Part shown: piece by piece, positions 57,202-64,000 of the stretch
Numbering within the stretch: position 1 is the stretch's first letter
Layout: each line of letters begins with the position of its first letter
Source of the DNA: Cohnella faecalis
Lineage (GTDB): Bacteria > Bacillota > Bacilli > Paenibacillales > Paenibacillaceae
Assembly (NCBI RefSeq): GCF_003570905.1
Contig: NZ_QXJM01000016.1
Location: forward strand, 62,001 to 126,000
Length of the DNA: 64,000 nt
Direction of reading: 5' to 3'
Notes under the pieces: generated by a model
What the model saw: the letters and a program-made list of their open reading frames with translations, nothing else
What the model was told of the DNA's origin: nothing
Database searches by the model: none
Translations under genes and position numbers: made by a program

Positions 57202-58047
57202 TCACCCTTTAGCGAAGTGCTTTTGCAGAAATGGATAAATGACAAGTATGGGCAACGTAGCGACTAGCACGGCTGCCATTTGAACAGTTTGCGGCGGAGG
57301 CGGATCCCGCAGCAGACTGGTCAACAAATTGTTGTCGGGCGGCGAGACGATGACCATCTGCCGCAGGACGACTTGAATCGTCCACTTCGTCGTATCGTTG
57401 ATGTAGAGAATGACATTAAAGTAAGCGTTCCAGGCATCGACCGCATAGAACAACGCGAAGGCGGCCAGAGCAGGCTTGGACAGCGGGAGCGCGATTTTCG
57501 TAAACAGTCGCAGATCATGCGCGCCATCAATGCGCGCAGCTTCGAAAATCTCCTTCGGCAGCCCTTGGAAAAACTGGCGAATGACGATGAGGTTGAAGGT
57601 GCTGATTGCGCCGGGCAAAATAAGCGACCAATACGAGTTGATCAAGTGCAAATTGCGAACCATAAGATAGCTGGGAATGAGACCTGGCGAAAATAACAGA
57701 GTTAGGATGACCATGCCTAAAATTAGCTTGTAGCCGACGAAGCGATGGGTTAGGGCGAATGCCATTGTGCTTGTCATGAACAGATTGAAGATGGTAATAA
57801 CGACGGTCAGGCAAGCGCTGACGAGCAAGGCGCGGCTGAACGTTTGCGTGCCGAAAATATATTGGTAGGCCCCAAAATCCCAATGAGAGGGCCATAGAAC
57901 GATTTTCTTCTGTACGAAATCCGCCGTCGTTGAGAAAGATACGGAGAAGATATACAGCAGGGGGAAGATCATGCAAAGGCTGACAACGGCTAGCAGCAAA
58001 TAATTGATCCTGTCGAACCATTTATCCGATCTCGTTTTGAAATGCAT
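57202..58047 (-). CDS. Carbohydrate ABC transporter permease (LplC/MalG type)
   Basis: 281 aa with six membrane segments. The EAA loop that contacts the ATPase is present: EIFEAARIDGAHDLRLFTKIALPLSKPALAAF. GAGAGGAGATC precedes the ATG. Second permease of the importer, 33 bases after the first and about 100 before the binding-protein gene. Confidence 0.92.
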   Translation of the reverse strand: MHFKTRSDKWFDRINYLLLAVVSLCMIFPLLYIFSVSFSTTADFVQKKIVLWPSHWDFGAYQYIFGTQTFSRALLVSACLTVVITIFNLFMTSTMAFALTHRFVGYKLILGMVILTLLFSPGLIPSYLMVRNLHLINSYWSLILPGAISTFNLIVIRQFFQGLPKEIFEAARIDGAHDLRLFTKIALPLSKPALAAFALFYAVDAWNAYFNVILYINDTTKWTIQVVLRQMVIVSPPDNNLLTSLLRDPPPPQTVQMAAVLVATLPILVIYPFLQKHFAKG

Positions 58048-58080
58048 GACAGATCTCCTCTCTATTCCCTGATGGTCAGC

Positions 58081-59034
58081 TTAGAATAACCCGTCATGCC
58101 CGAATCGCTTGACAATTCGGTTAGCTCCGAGGACTAGTACGAGTCCGACTAAGCCCTTGAACAGGCCCACCGCCGCGCTGAAGCTGTAGTCGCTTTGCTT
58201 GATTCCTTTTTCGTATACGAACGTATCGAGGACGTTGCCGATCTCTTTGTTGAACGGATTCAACATGAGGAAAATTTGCTCGAAACCGGAATCGAGTACG
58301 GTGCCTAAACGAAGAATGAGCAAAATTACGACGGTAGGGCCGATGGAAGGCACGATGATGTGCCAAATGCGCTTCCAGCGGTTGGCTCCATCTACGATGG
58401 CTGCTTCCAGGAGCTCGTGATTGATAGAGGCGAGCGCGGCCAGGAAAATAATTGTGGACCAGCCGGTTTCCTTCCAGATCAGCTCCACGATAACGATCGG
58501 GACGAACAGATGGGAATTCGTCATAAAGGATACCCAATCGTAACCCATGTACATCAGCAGTTGGTTAATGAGACCTTCCGGCTTAAGGAAAATGGTCGCG
58601 ATGCTAATAATGACGACCCAAGAGAAGAAATGCGGCAAATAGACAATAGATTGAATGAAACGTTTGATCCTTTCGTTCGCCAGCTCGTTCAACATGATCG
58701 CAAGGAGAATCGGAGCGGGAAACACGAAAACGATTTGCATCAAGGAAATGAACAGCGTATTGCGCAGTACCCGAAGTACTTCGGAATCCTCAAAGATCCG
58801 CTGGAAGTTGGCAAACCCGACAAAATCGCTCTCCATGATGCCTTTGAACGGATTAAAGTTCTGAAAGGCGATGACATTGCCGAAAATCGGAATAATCTTG
58901 AACATTAGAAAGTAAATCAGGCCAGGCAGCAATAACAGGTAAATATAGCGGTCTCTCCAAAGCCGGTGGGAAAGCGATTGAAAAAAAGTTTTTTGTGTGA
59001 GGCTGGAACCCGCGATATTTTCCTTGGCCATCAT
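58081..59034 (-). CDS. Carbohydrate ABC transporter permease (LplB type)
   Basis: 317 aa with six membrane segments and an EAA-like loop (ELLEAAIVDGANRWKRIWHIIVPSIGPTVVI). The N-terminus ends in the family's LPGLIYFLMFKIIPIFGNVIAFQNFNP. It starts in an ATGA overlap with the stop of the hydrolase gene upstream, so translation is coupled. With the LplC-type permease it forms the channel of an oligosaccharide importer. Confidence 0.92.
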   Translation of the reverse strand: MMAKENIAGSSLTQKTFFQSLSHRLWRDRYIYLLLLPGLIYFLMFKIIPIFGNVIAFQNFNPFKGIMESDFVGFANFQRIFEDSEVLRVLRNTLFISLMQIVFVFPAPILLAIMLNELANERIKRFIQSIVYLPHFFSWVVIISIATIFLKPEGLINQLLMYMGYDWVSFMTNSHLFVPIVIVELIWKETGWSTIIFLAALASINHELLEAAIVDGANRWKRIWHIIVPSIGPTVVILLILRLGTVLDSGFEQIFLMLNPFNKEIGNVLDTFVYEKGIKQSDYSFSAAVGLFKGLVGLVLVLGANRIVKRFGHDGLF

Positions 59035-60718
59035 CCATCGTTCCTCTCGCAGATGGTATATTTCCTGCAGACGAATCCGAACTTGATCTCACAATCCCCA
59101 TCCGTTGCGGACGAATCGGCGGAGACAGGGACATACACGACTGTGGCTTGCGGCAGCTCTTCGCCCTCCAGGACGGGGCGGCCGGATTCATCGACCCCGG
59201 CTATGCTGACGCTCCGCCGAGCCCGTTCCCATTGGTTCACCTCGTCGACCGTCCAAAGCGCGAAGCCGCGCTGCCTGGCTCCGGCTACGACTTCCCGGAC
59301 CGCTTGTCTGACGGGTTCGAAGTTGTAAATGTGAACCTGATGGAAAAGGAAGTGAGCGACGCCTTCGGATTCCCGAACAATGTTCAGGAACGGATCGACG
59401 AGACTGGAATCGTACAGTTCGGGGTGGTTGAGATCCTGGCTCAGAAATCCAATCTCAAGCACGTCGTACGAACGGTTCCCTTCCATAAAATCGCTCACCG
59501 GGAAGTAGGGATGGCATGTGCCGAAAATCAGGCCGATATTGCCTTTTTTGCTCGGGCCTCTGGTTTGATCGGACTCGATGCCGTTCTGCTCGCACCATCG
59601 GTACAGCTCGCCCCAGCCTTCGAAGCGGGTATAGTGATTCTTGTTGGACGAGATGCGGTCGATGCCGGCCGCATCCCGAAGCCATTTGCTCTGGTTGCGG
59701 AAGGCTTCTTCGTCCCATTTGCCGCCCTCCATGTCCAATGCATTATAATGAAGGCACAAGTCGTGTCCATCGGCCTTCACTTCGTCGTAGGTGGCTGACG
59801 AATATCCCGGTTCCAGCATACACCATGTCGAACGGGCGTCCACCTCTCTTAGCAGTTGGAGGGTTGCCGCCGCATGCTCGTCCTTGTTAATATCGCTGTC
59901 ATGGGAGATGACGGCCACGGCCGGAATGCCGGCGGGCCAAAAGCTGAGGAACGGAAGCAGCTTACCCTTCGACAGCGTGATCGAGATCAGATGCCGGATC
60001 AATTCTGTCCGCCACCAGTCCGCATACGGATAAGCGTAATATTTCATGCCCGTGGCGGTTGTCAGGCGGTCGTATTCCCAGTCCATCGCGCAACGGTCGT
60101 CAGCCTTGAGGAGGCCGTCCTGTACAGGGATCGAACCGTCCGGCGCCGATGCGCCGTCGTCATATACGGGACCGCTCCCTTGCTGCAAGGCGACAATCGA
60201 GCCGACTATGTCGATCGACCAGCGCTCGAACGTTCCCCGGCCCAAGGGATAGAGAGCAGCGCCGGGCCCGCTTCGGCGCCCGTTGGACTGCAGGCGTGCA
60301 AGCTTCCGGTTTTGGCGGCGTCTTGCACGCCAATCTTGCTCCAGCCTGTCGCAGACAGGAAGCGAATCGGGCCGAGCGCTTCCGGCAGGACGGCGTAGCC
60401 TGGGCCGAGCGGGCGTTCCTCGCAATACCCAAGCTTGTGTGCCAGTCCTCTTAGTCCAGCATAGGAGACGACAGTGCCGCCGGCCTCGACGTAATCTTGC
60501 AGCTTTTGTCCGTTGTCGGCGTTCTCTTCGCATAGAGCCGGGATCAGAATATCAGGCTTCCATTCCAAGGCGGCTTGCAAGGACTCGAACGCTTGGAAGG
60601 GGATGCGGAGGCGGCTCAACGTTTCTTCGATATAGCCTTGGAAAGAGTTGACGCCATACGTTTCTCTTCGTTTCCTTACCGAAGGCTCGTTCACAATTGC
60701 TAGGTTACCCATTTCCAT
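59031..60718 (-). pseudogene. Deacetylase-like carbohydrate-active protein, frameshifted
   Basis: About 562 aa if read through: 60718 to ~60255 gives MEMGNLAIVNEPSVRKR ... EAGPA, and the rest continues in another frame from ALYPLGRGTFERWSIDIVG; one base is missing near 60250-60262. Start at 60718 follows GAGGGAG. The N-terminal ~200 residues resemble the glutamine-amidotransferase-like fold used as a trimerisation domain in some glycosidases (DILIPALCEENADNGQKLQDYVEAGGTVVSYAG). The C-terminal part looks like a NodB-type polysaccharide deacetylase: VAVISHDSDINKDEHAAATL (Asp-Asp region), LCLHYNALD and FLFHQVH. First gene of the importer operon, so it probably trims the imported or external glycan. 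Confidence 0.65.
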
Positions 60719-60801
60719 TTGGTGCCACTCCCTCGTGAATGAAAGCACTCGCGATTTATATGTCAGACAATATAACACGAATGCGAGCTACTAATCTATA
60801 A

Positions 60802-60859
60802 AATTGGTATAGGTTTAGAACCAATTCCAGTATATCACGATGAGATTGCCGTTTGTCAA
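60802..60859 (-). promoter_or_regulatory. Promoter and operator of the importer operon
   Basis: On the minus strand TTGACA (60854-60859) is followed 17 bases on by GATATA (or TATACT at 60829-60834). Directly after the -10 lies a palindrome AATTGGT (60802-60808) ... ACCAATT (60820-60826) whose inner part reads TAAACCTATACC on the minus strand, related to the boxes at 40.75 and 62.45 kb. Position at the transcription start fits repression. Confidence 0.6.
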
Positions 60860-60892
60860 TAATAAAACGTCAGAAATATTAACTTAAATAAA

Positions 60893-60928
60893 AAAAGAAA
60901 CCGCTTCATAAATCCGCGGTTTCTTTGT
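60893..60928 (-). terminator. Terminator after the GntR gene
   Basis: 11-bp stem AAAGAAACCGC / GCGGTTTCTTT around TTCATAAATCC, with an A/T-run for the minus direction (AAAAAAAG before it on plus). Confidence 0.85.
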
Positions 60929-60951
60929 AAACGCAATCAACTGACATGGAC

Positions 60952-62374
60952 TTACACGCTGTCTTCGGTCAGGACAGGGTCAAGCTCAAGCGCTTGTCTC
61001 AGCTTGTCGGTCAAGCGGACGGTCGCTTCGTCCGGTGTTTCGAATCCTGCCCAGAACTTGCTCAGCTCATGGACGAGCGCCGACTCGAGGATCGGATCGG
61101 GAAGCATCTCGTTCATGAGTAAAACGGCTCCGAATTTTTCCTCCGTCACGCCTAGCGCGCTGCGCTCGCGCTCCGTCCATACCTCCTCGTTCACCTGTGT
61201 ATAAACGGACAGGAACTTGGCTTCGGCAGCCATACGTCTCTGTAATCGATATGTATCGCTAACCGGCGAACTGCTTGGCCAGCGCCGTATTCCCGCTCGT
61301 CTTCGAATCATCATGCCGTTGGCGATCGCAAGGTTCCTTTGACCGCTTGCGGGCTGGTAGGCAGAGGAAATGACGGTTACGGGAAACGTTGCATTGTTCA
61401 TGGCGGTCGTCAGCGTCGTCGTCAGGAACATCCGAGCCGTCCCTCGTCGAACAACTGGGCGAGCAGCTCCCAATCGTTGACGGCCATGACCGGGCTTACG
61501 CCGTCCCTATAGAGCAGCGTCTGGATGAAGTCCAAAAAACCGCCAGCCCTTCGGTATTCAGCATGCCGGACGGCTCCTGCCGCATCCGATAGCTGTGCTT
61601 GCGGGCGAGCACCGGCCAGCGATACAGCGACGAGGACAAACCGAAGCCGTAGATGTCGTTCAGGCCGGGGTTGCCGTCGCCGTTCGAATCTCTTGTGATC
61701 GACTTGGCCGCTTCGACAAACTGCTCCCAATTCCAGCTTATTTGCGGTATATGCAGTCCGCTCGTCTCAAACAGATGAGGATTGCAGGCGAGGAATACTG
61801 GCGAATACGTAAGCGGGATGGCGTATTGTCCTGTCGGGTGGCCGAATATTTGAAAGAGCTTGTCCTGGGTCATGCCCTGCTCCGGAACGATATCCTCAAG
61901 CGTCAGGAACTTGTCGAGCGGCAATCGCTGCATGTCGCCATCGTTCATAATGACGATGTCCGCATGGACGCCGAAGCTGGCCAAATCCTGTAGTAGATCC
62001 TCGTTGTTCGTGCCCATTCCGAATAGTCGGAATTCGACGTTCGGATACTGTTCCTTGAACATCTCGATAAGAATCGGCAGCGCCTTGTTCACGTAAGAAG
62101 AATGCTGAGGGCAGATGATGTTGATGATGTTGCTCTCATGCTTGCCGATGTCGAGATCTTTCGTAACCATAGTGCCCCGGCCGACCATCTTGACCAGAAG
62201 CCCTTCGTTCGTCAGCAGCTCAAGCGCCTGCCGCAGCGAATTCCGGCTAATATCGTATACCTGACAGAGCTCTTTCTCGGGAAGCAGGAACTGACCCGGC
62301 TTCAGATAGCCGGACAAAATCTCCGTTCGCAGCTTCCCCGCAAGCTCGATATAACGAAATTCCCTCTTAATCAC
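60952..62374 (-). pseudogene. GntR regulator fused to a solute-binding domain, multiply frameshifted
   Basis: Residues 1-75 are a GntR winged helix (YIELAGKLRTEILSGYLKPGQFLLPEKELCQVYDISRNSLRQALELLTNEGLL). The rest is a family-1 ABC solute-binding fold without signal peptide (LPILIEMFKEQYPNVEFRLFG, YAIPLTYSPVFLACNPHLFETSGL), so it should sense the imported sugar in the cytoplasm. The frame breaks at ~61534-61539 (one T lost from a homopolymer; AVFLDFIQTLLYRDGVSPVM is in the next frame), again near 61430, and twice more near 61260-61300, where KTSGNTALAKQFAG sits out of frame. The tail (SDTYRLQRRMAAEAKFLSVYTQ... LDPVLTEDSV) is in the final frame. Likely regulator of both divergent operons if functional. 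Confidence 0.75.
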
Positions 62375-62445
62375 AAAACCCCTCCATAGCCGTTAATAAT
62401 ACCCTTATTTGTCTTCTTATTAATAATATACTGTCTGCGATAATT

Positions 62446-62501
62446 TTGGTATAGGTTTGGTACAAATGTCATTGACACTATTTTGTTTCGGGTGCTATAG
62501 T
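62446..62501 (+). promoter_or_regulatory. Promoter and operator of the dapA-like operon
   Basis: TTGACA at 62472-62477, 18 bases, TATAGT at 62496-62501. Just upstream, 62446-62462 reads TTGGTATAGGTTTGGTA, whose complement contains GTACCAAACCTATACC, the motif shared with 40.75 and 60.81 kb. It lies between two divergent genes and could also control the gntR gene. Confidence 0.65.
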
Positions 62502-62564
62502 GGACTCGTTCAGTTAACTAAAATAGTTTTTTGTATTTTGAAATAAATACAAGGAGGAATAGAC

Positions 62565-63419
62565 ATGAAAGGTAATATACCGGTTATACCAACGCCGTTT
62601 GTCGACGGCAAGATCGATTACGAAGGCTTTGAAAATTTGATCCGGCATACGTCCGATTTCGTGGAGGGCTATGTCATCGGCGGCAGCACCGGCGAATCGC
62701 CGGCATTGTCGGCCGAGGAGCGCATCGAGATCGCCCGCTTTTTTGCCAAGCGCGTGCCGCACATGCACATCGTGATCGGCCTCAATCATACGAATCTGGA
62801 AGAAGCCGTGGCAATCGGCCGAGCGGCGGTCGAGGCCGGCATTCGCTCCGCGCTCGTGCCAAGCCCTTATTATTTCCCGAACTCGCTAGAATCGGTGAAG
62901 GCGTACGTGAGAAGTCTGGCTGAGCGGACGGGGCTGCAGATCGTCTTCTACGATAACCCGGTCACGACGAAGACGGTATACACCGCCCAGCAACTAATCG
63001 AGCTGGCCGCGGCCGTGCCTGCGATCAAGGCGATCAAGATGACGGACCACAACATGGGCAAAATCCGGGCGTTGAAGCAGCAGACATCGCTCGCGGTGTT
63101 CGGCGGAGACGACATCATCTGCTTCCGTGCGTTCGAAGCGGGCGTCGACGGGAACATGATTATCGCGCCGATCATCTATCCGAAGGAATTCAAGGAGTGT
63201 TGGGATCTGTACCGGGCAGGCAAGCGTCAAGAGAGCTTTGCCGTCTTTTCCGACAAGATTCTGCCGTTCATCCATATGTTCGGTCCGGGGGATGAAATCC
63301 CGACGACCAAGGCGTTGTACAAACAGCTCGGCCTGTTCAAGAGTGCGGAGACGCGGCTGCCGCTGCTGCCGTCGGACGAACAGCGCGTCAGCGAGACGTT
63401 GCTCGGCTATCCGGTATGA
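62565..63419 (+). CDS. DapA-family aldolase/synthase
   Basis: A 284-aa class I aldolase-type barrel enzyme. The pyruvate/keto-acid loop GGSTGESPAL, the Tyr of FYDNPV and the Schiff-base Lys in AIKAIKMTDHNMG are present. The family includes dihydrodipicolinate synthase, N-acetylneuraminate lyase and several sugar-acid dehydratase/aldolases; context (inducible sugar importer, not lysine genes) argues for a catabolic 2-keto-3-deoxy sugar acid or related enzyme rather than lysine synthesis. AAGGAGGA precedes the ATG. Its stop overlaps the next start (ATGA). Confidence 0.88.
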   Translation: MKGNIPVIPTPFVDGKIDYEGFENLIRHTSDFVEGYVIGGSTGESPALSAEERIEIARFFAKRVPHMHIVIGLNHTNLEEAVAIGRAAVEAGIRSALVPSPYYFPNSLESVKAYVRSLAERTGLQIVFYDNPVTTKTVYTAQQLIELAAAVPAIKAIKMTDHNMGKIRALKQQTSLAVFGGDDIICFRAFEAGVDGNMIIAPIIYPKEFKECWDLYRAGKRQESFAVFSDKILPFIHMFGPGDEIPTTKALYKQLGLFKSAETRLPLLPSDEQRVSETLLGYPV

Positions 63420-64000
63420 GCAGATGGATCGACCTGACGGGGAAGCTGGAAGACGGGATGTGGAATTATGGGGCGCCGTTCCCTGAGGTCGTCATAGAGA
63501 AGGTTGCGGACGCGGCGTTGTTCGGCTATGAAGGCCACGCTTTTCAACTGCATTCCCTGGCGGGAACGTATCTGGAGACGGCCAACCATCTGTTCCCCGA
63601 CCGGGAGCGGCTTGGCGATGTAAGCATCGACCGTCTGAAGACGAGGGCTTGGGTGGCTCAGTTGCCGAACAAGCGACCGTTTGAATCGATTGGCGCGGCG
63701 GAGCTGGAGGAGGCGGTTGGCTCCGTGCTCGAACCGGGCGACGCTCTTCTGATCGCGACCGGATGGGACGCTTATTGGAACAGGGAAGGTTTTACGGAGT
63801 CCAGCCCGTACTTTGAGCCCGAGGCAATGGAATGGATCATTGCCCGCGATGTCGGTTTGCTGGGGATGGACATCACATCCATCGAGGACCCGCGCAAGCC
63901 TGGCGGCGAGATGACGCTTCTGGCGCGTTATTATGCGAAGGACCGTCTCATGGTCGCGCCGCTCGTAAATCTGCGTGAAGCGGGCAGGGGACCCTGGACG
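63416..64000 (+). CDS. Cyclase-family (kynurenine formamidase-like) hydrolase, 5' part
   Basis: Starts MSRWIDLTGKLEDGMWNYG in an ATGA overlap and is still open at base 64000 (195 residues). The family motif HxGTHxDAPxH is seen in altered form as HSLAGTYLETANHLFPD, keeping the second metal His. Next come ALLIATGWDAYWN and LLGMDITSIEDPRKPGG, typical of this fold. Members hydrolyse amides or lactone-like bonds with a metal centre. Coupled to the DapA-family gene, it may act on the same sugar-derived acid. Confidence 0.8.
   Translation, partial: MSRWIDLTGKLEDGMWNYGAPFPEVVIEKVADAALFGYEGHAFQLHSLAGTYLETANHLFPDRERLGDVSIDRLKTRAWVAQLPNKRPFESIGAAELEEAVGSVLEPGDALLIATGWDAYWNREGFTESSPYFEPEAMEWIIARDVGLLGMDITSIEDPRKPGGEMTLLARYYAKDRLMVAPLVNLREAGRGPWT

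Noticed and set aside
57099..57245. N-terminal extension of the binding lipoprotein
   Set aside because: The extension overlaps the permease gene, lacks a signal sequence, and would bury the lipoprotein signal that starts at 57098.

Overview
The window looks like a chromosome segment of a GC-rich, spore-former-type Firmicute of the Paenibacillaceae (Paenibacillus/Cohnella-like). The evidence is the gene order sigW-rsiW-cdaA-cdaR-glmM-glmS known from Bacillus and relatives, a glmS ribozyme, Lpl-type carbohydrate ABC transporters, GntR/DeoR/TetR regulators, and very large secreted proteins ending in three SLH domains. Genus is an inference.

Layout. 1-3663: three paralogous flavin-dependent (LLM-class) monooxygenases, the first cut by the window edge and the second frameshifted, with a YciI-like protein between. 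3775-4232: a promoter, four tRNA genes (Gly-GCC, Arg-ACG, Pro-UGG, Gly-UCC) and a terminator. 4270-9747: a GT-C-type membrane glycosyltransferase, PEP carboxylase and a DMT exporter. 9751-17963: the cell-envelope core: ECF sigma factor and anti-sigma factor, c-di-AMP cyclase and its regulator, phosphoglucosamine mutase, then about 0.9 kb of apparently non-coding DNA, a promoter, the glmS ribozyme and glmS.

17988-27812 is an accessory island at the classical Tn7 attachment position, starting 24 nt after the glmS stop. It begins with four head-to-tail boxes resembling Tn7 TnsB-binding sites; related boxes occur near 26.03 kb (same orientation) and 27.7-27.8 kb (opposite orientation). No tnsABCD genes are seen. 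The interior holds a group II intron inserted behind a terminator, whose domain V is cut by an IS1182-like element, then an AT-rich cargo (broken secreted protein, membrane-anchored alpha-repeat protein, membrane-anchored subtilisin-like protease), an IS3-type remnant, and a GH18 hydrolase with a copper-amine-oxidase-N-like tail.

27971-40424: a TetR regulator, a 1987-aa SLH protein with six 151-aa repeats in ABABAB order, a 670-aa repeat protein that shares a promoter motif with it and has toxin-like features, a DeoR regulator, a DMT transporter behind a triple 10-bp direct repeat, and a metallophosphoesterase. 40968-48868: a giant (about 2630 aa) parallel beta-helix SLH protein broken by one frameshift. 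49070-49946: about 17 copies of a 51-bp tandem repeat, apparently non-coding.

49997-64000: a divergent carbohydrate cluster. On the minus strand: a GntR regulator fused to a solute-binding-protein domain, a deacetylase-like protein, two permeases, a lipoprotein binding protein, a beta-propeller-like protein, two DegT-type aminotransferases and a Gfo/Idh dehydrogenase. On the plus strand: a DapA-family aldolase and a cyclase-family protein running off the window. A shared operator-like motif (GTACCAAACCTAT) near 40.75, 60.81 and 62.45 kb suggests one regulator ties the beta-helix SLH protein, the importer operon and the aldolase operon together. At least eight single-base frameshifts are scattered over the window, several in homopolymers, so either sequence errors or ongoing decay must be considered for those genes.
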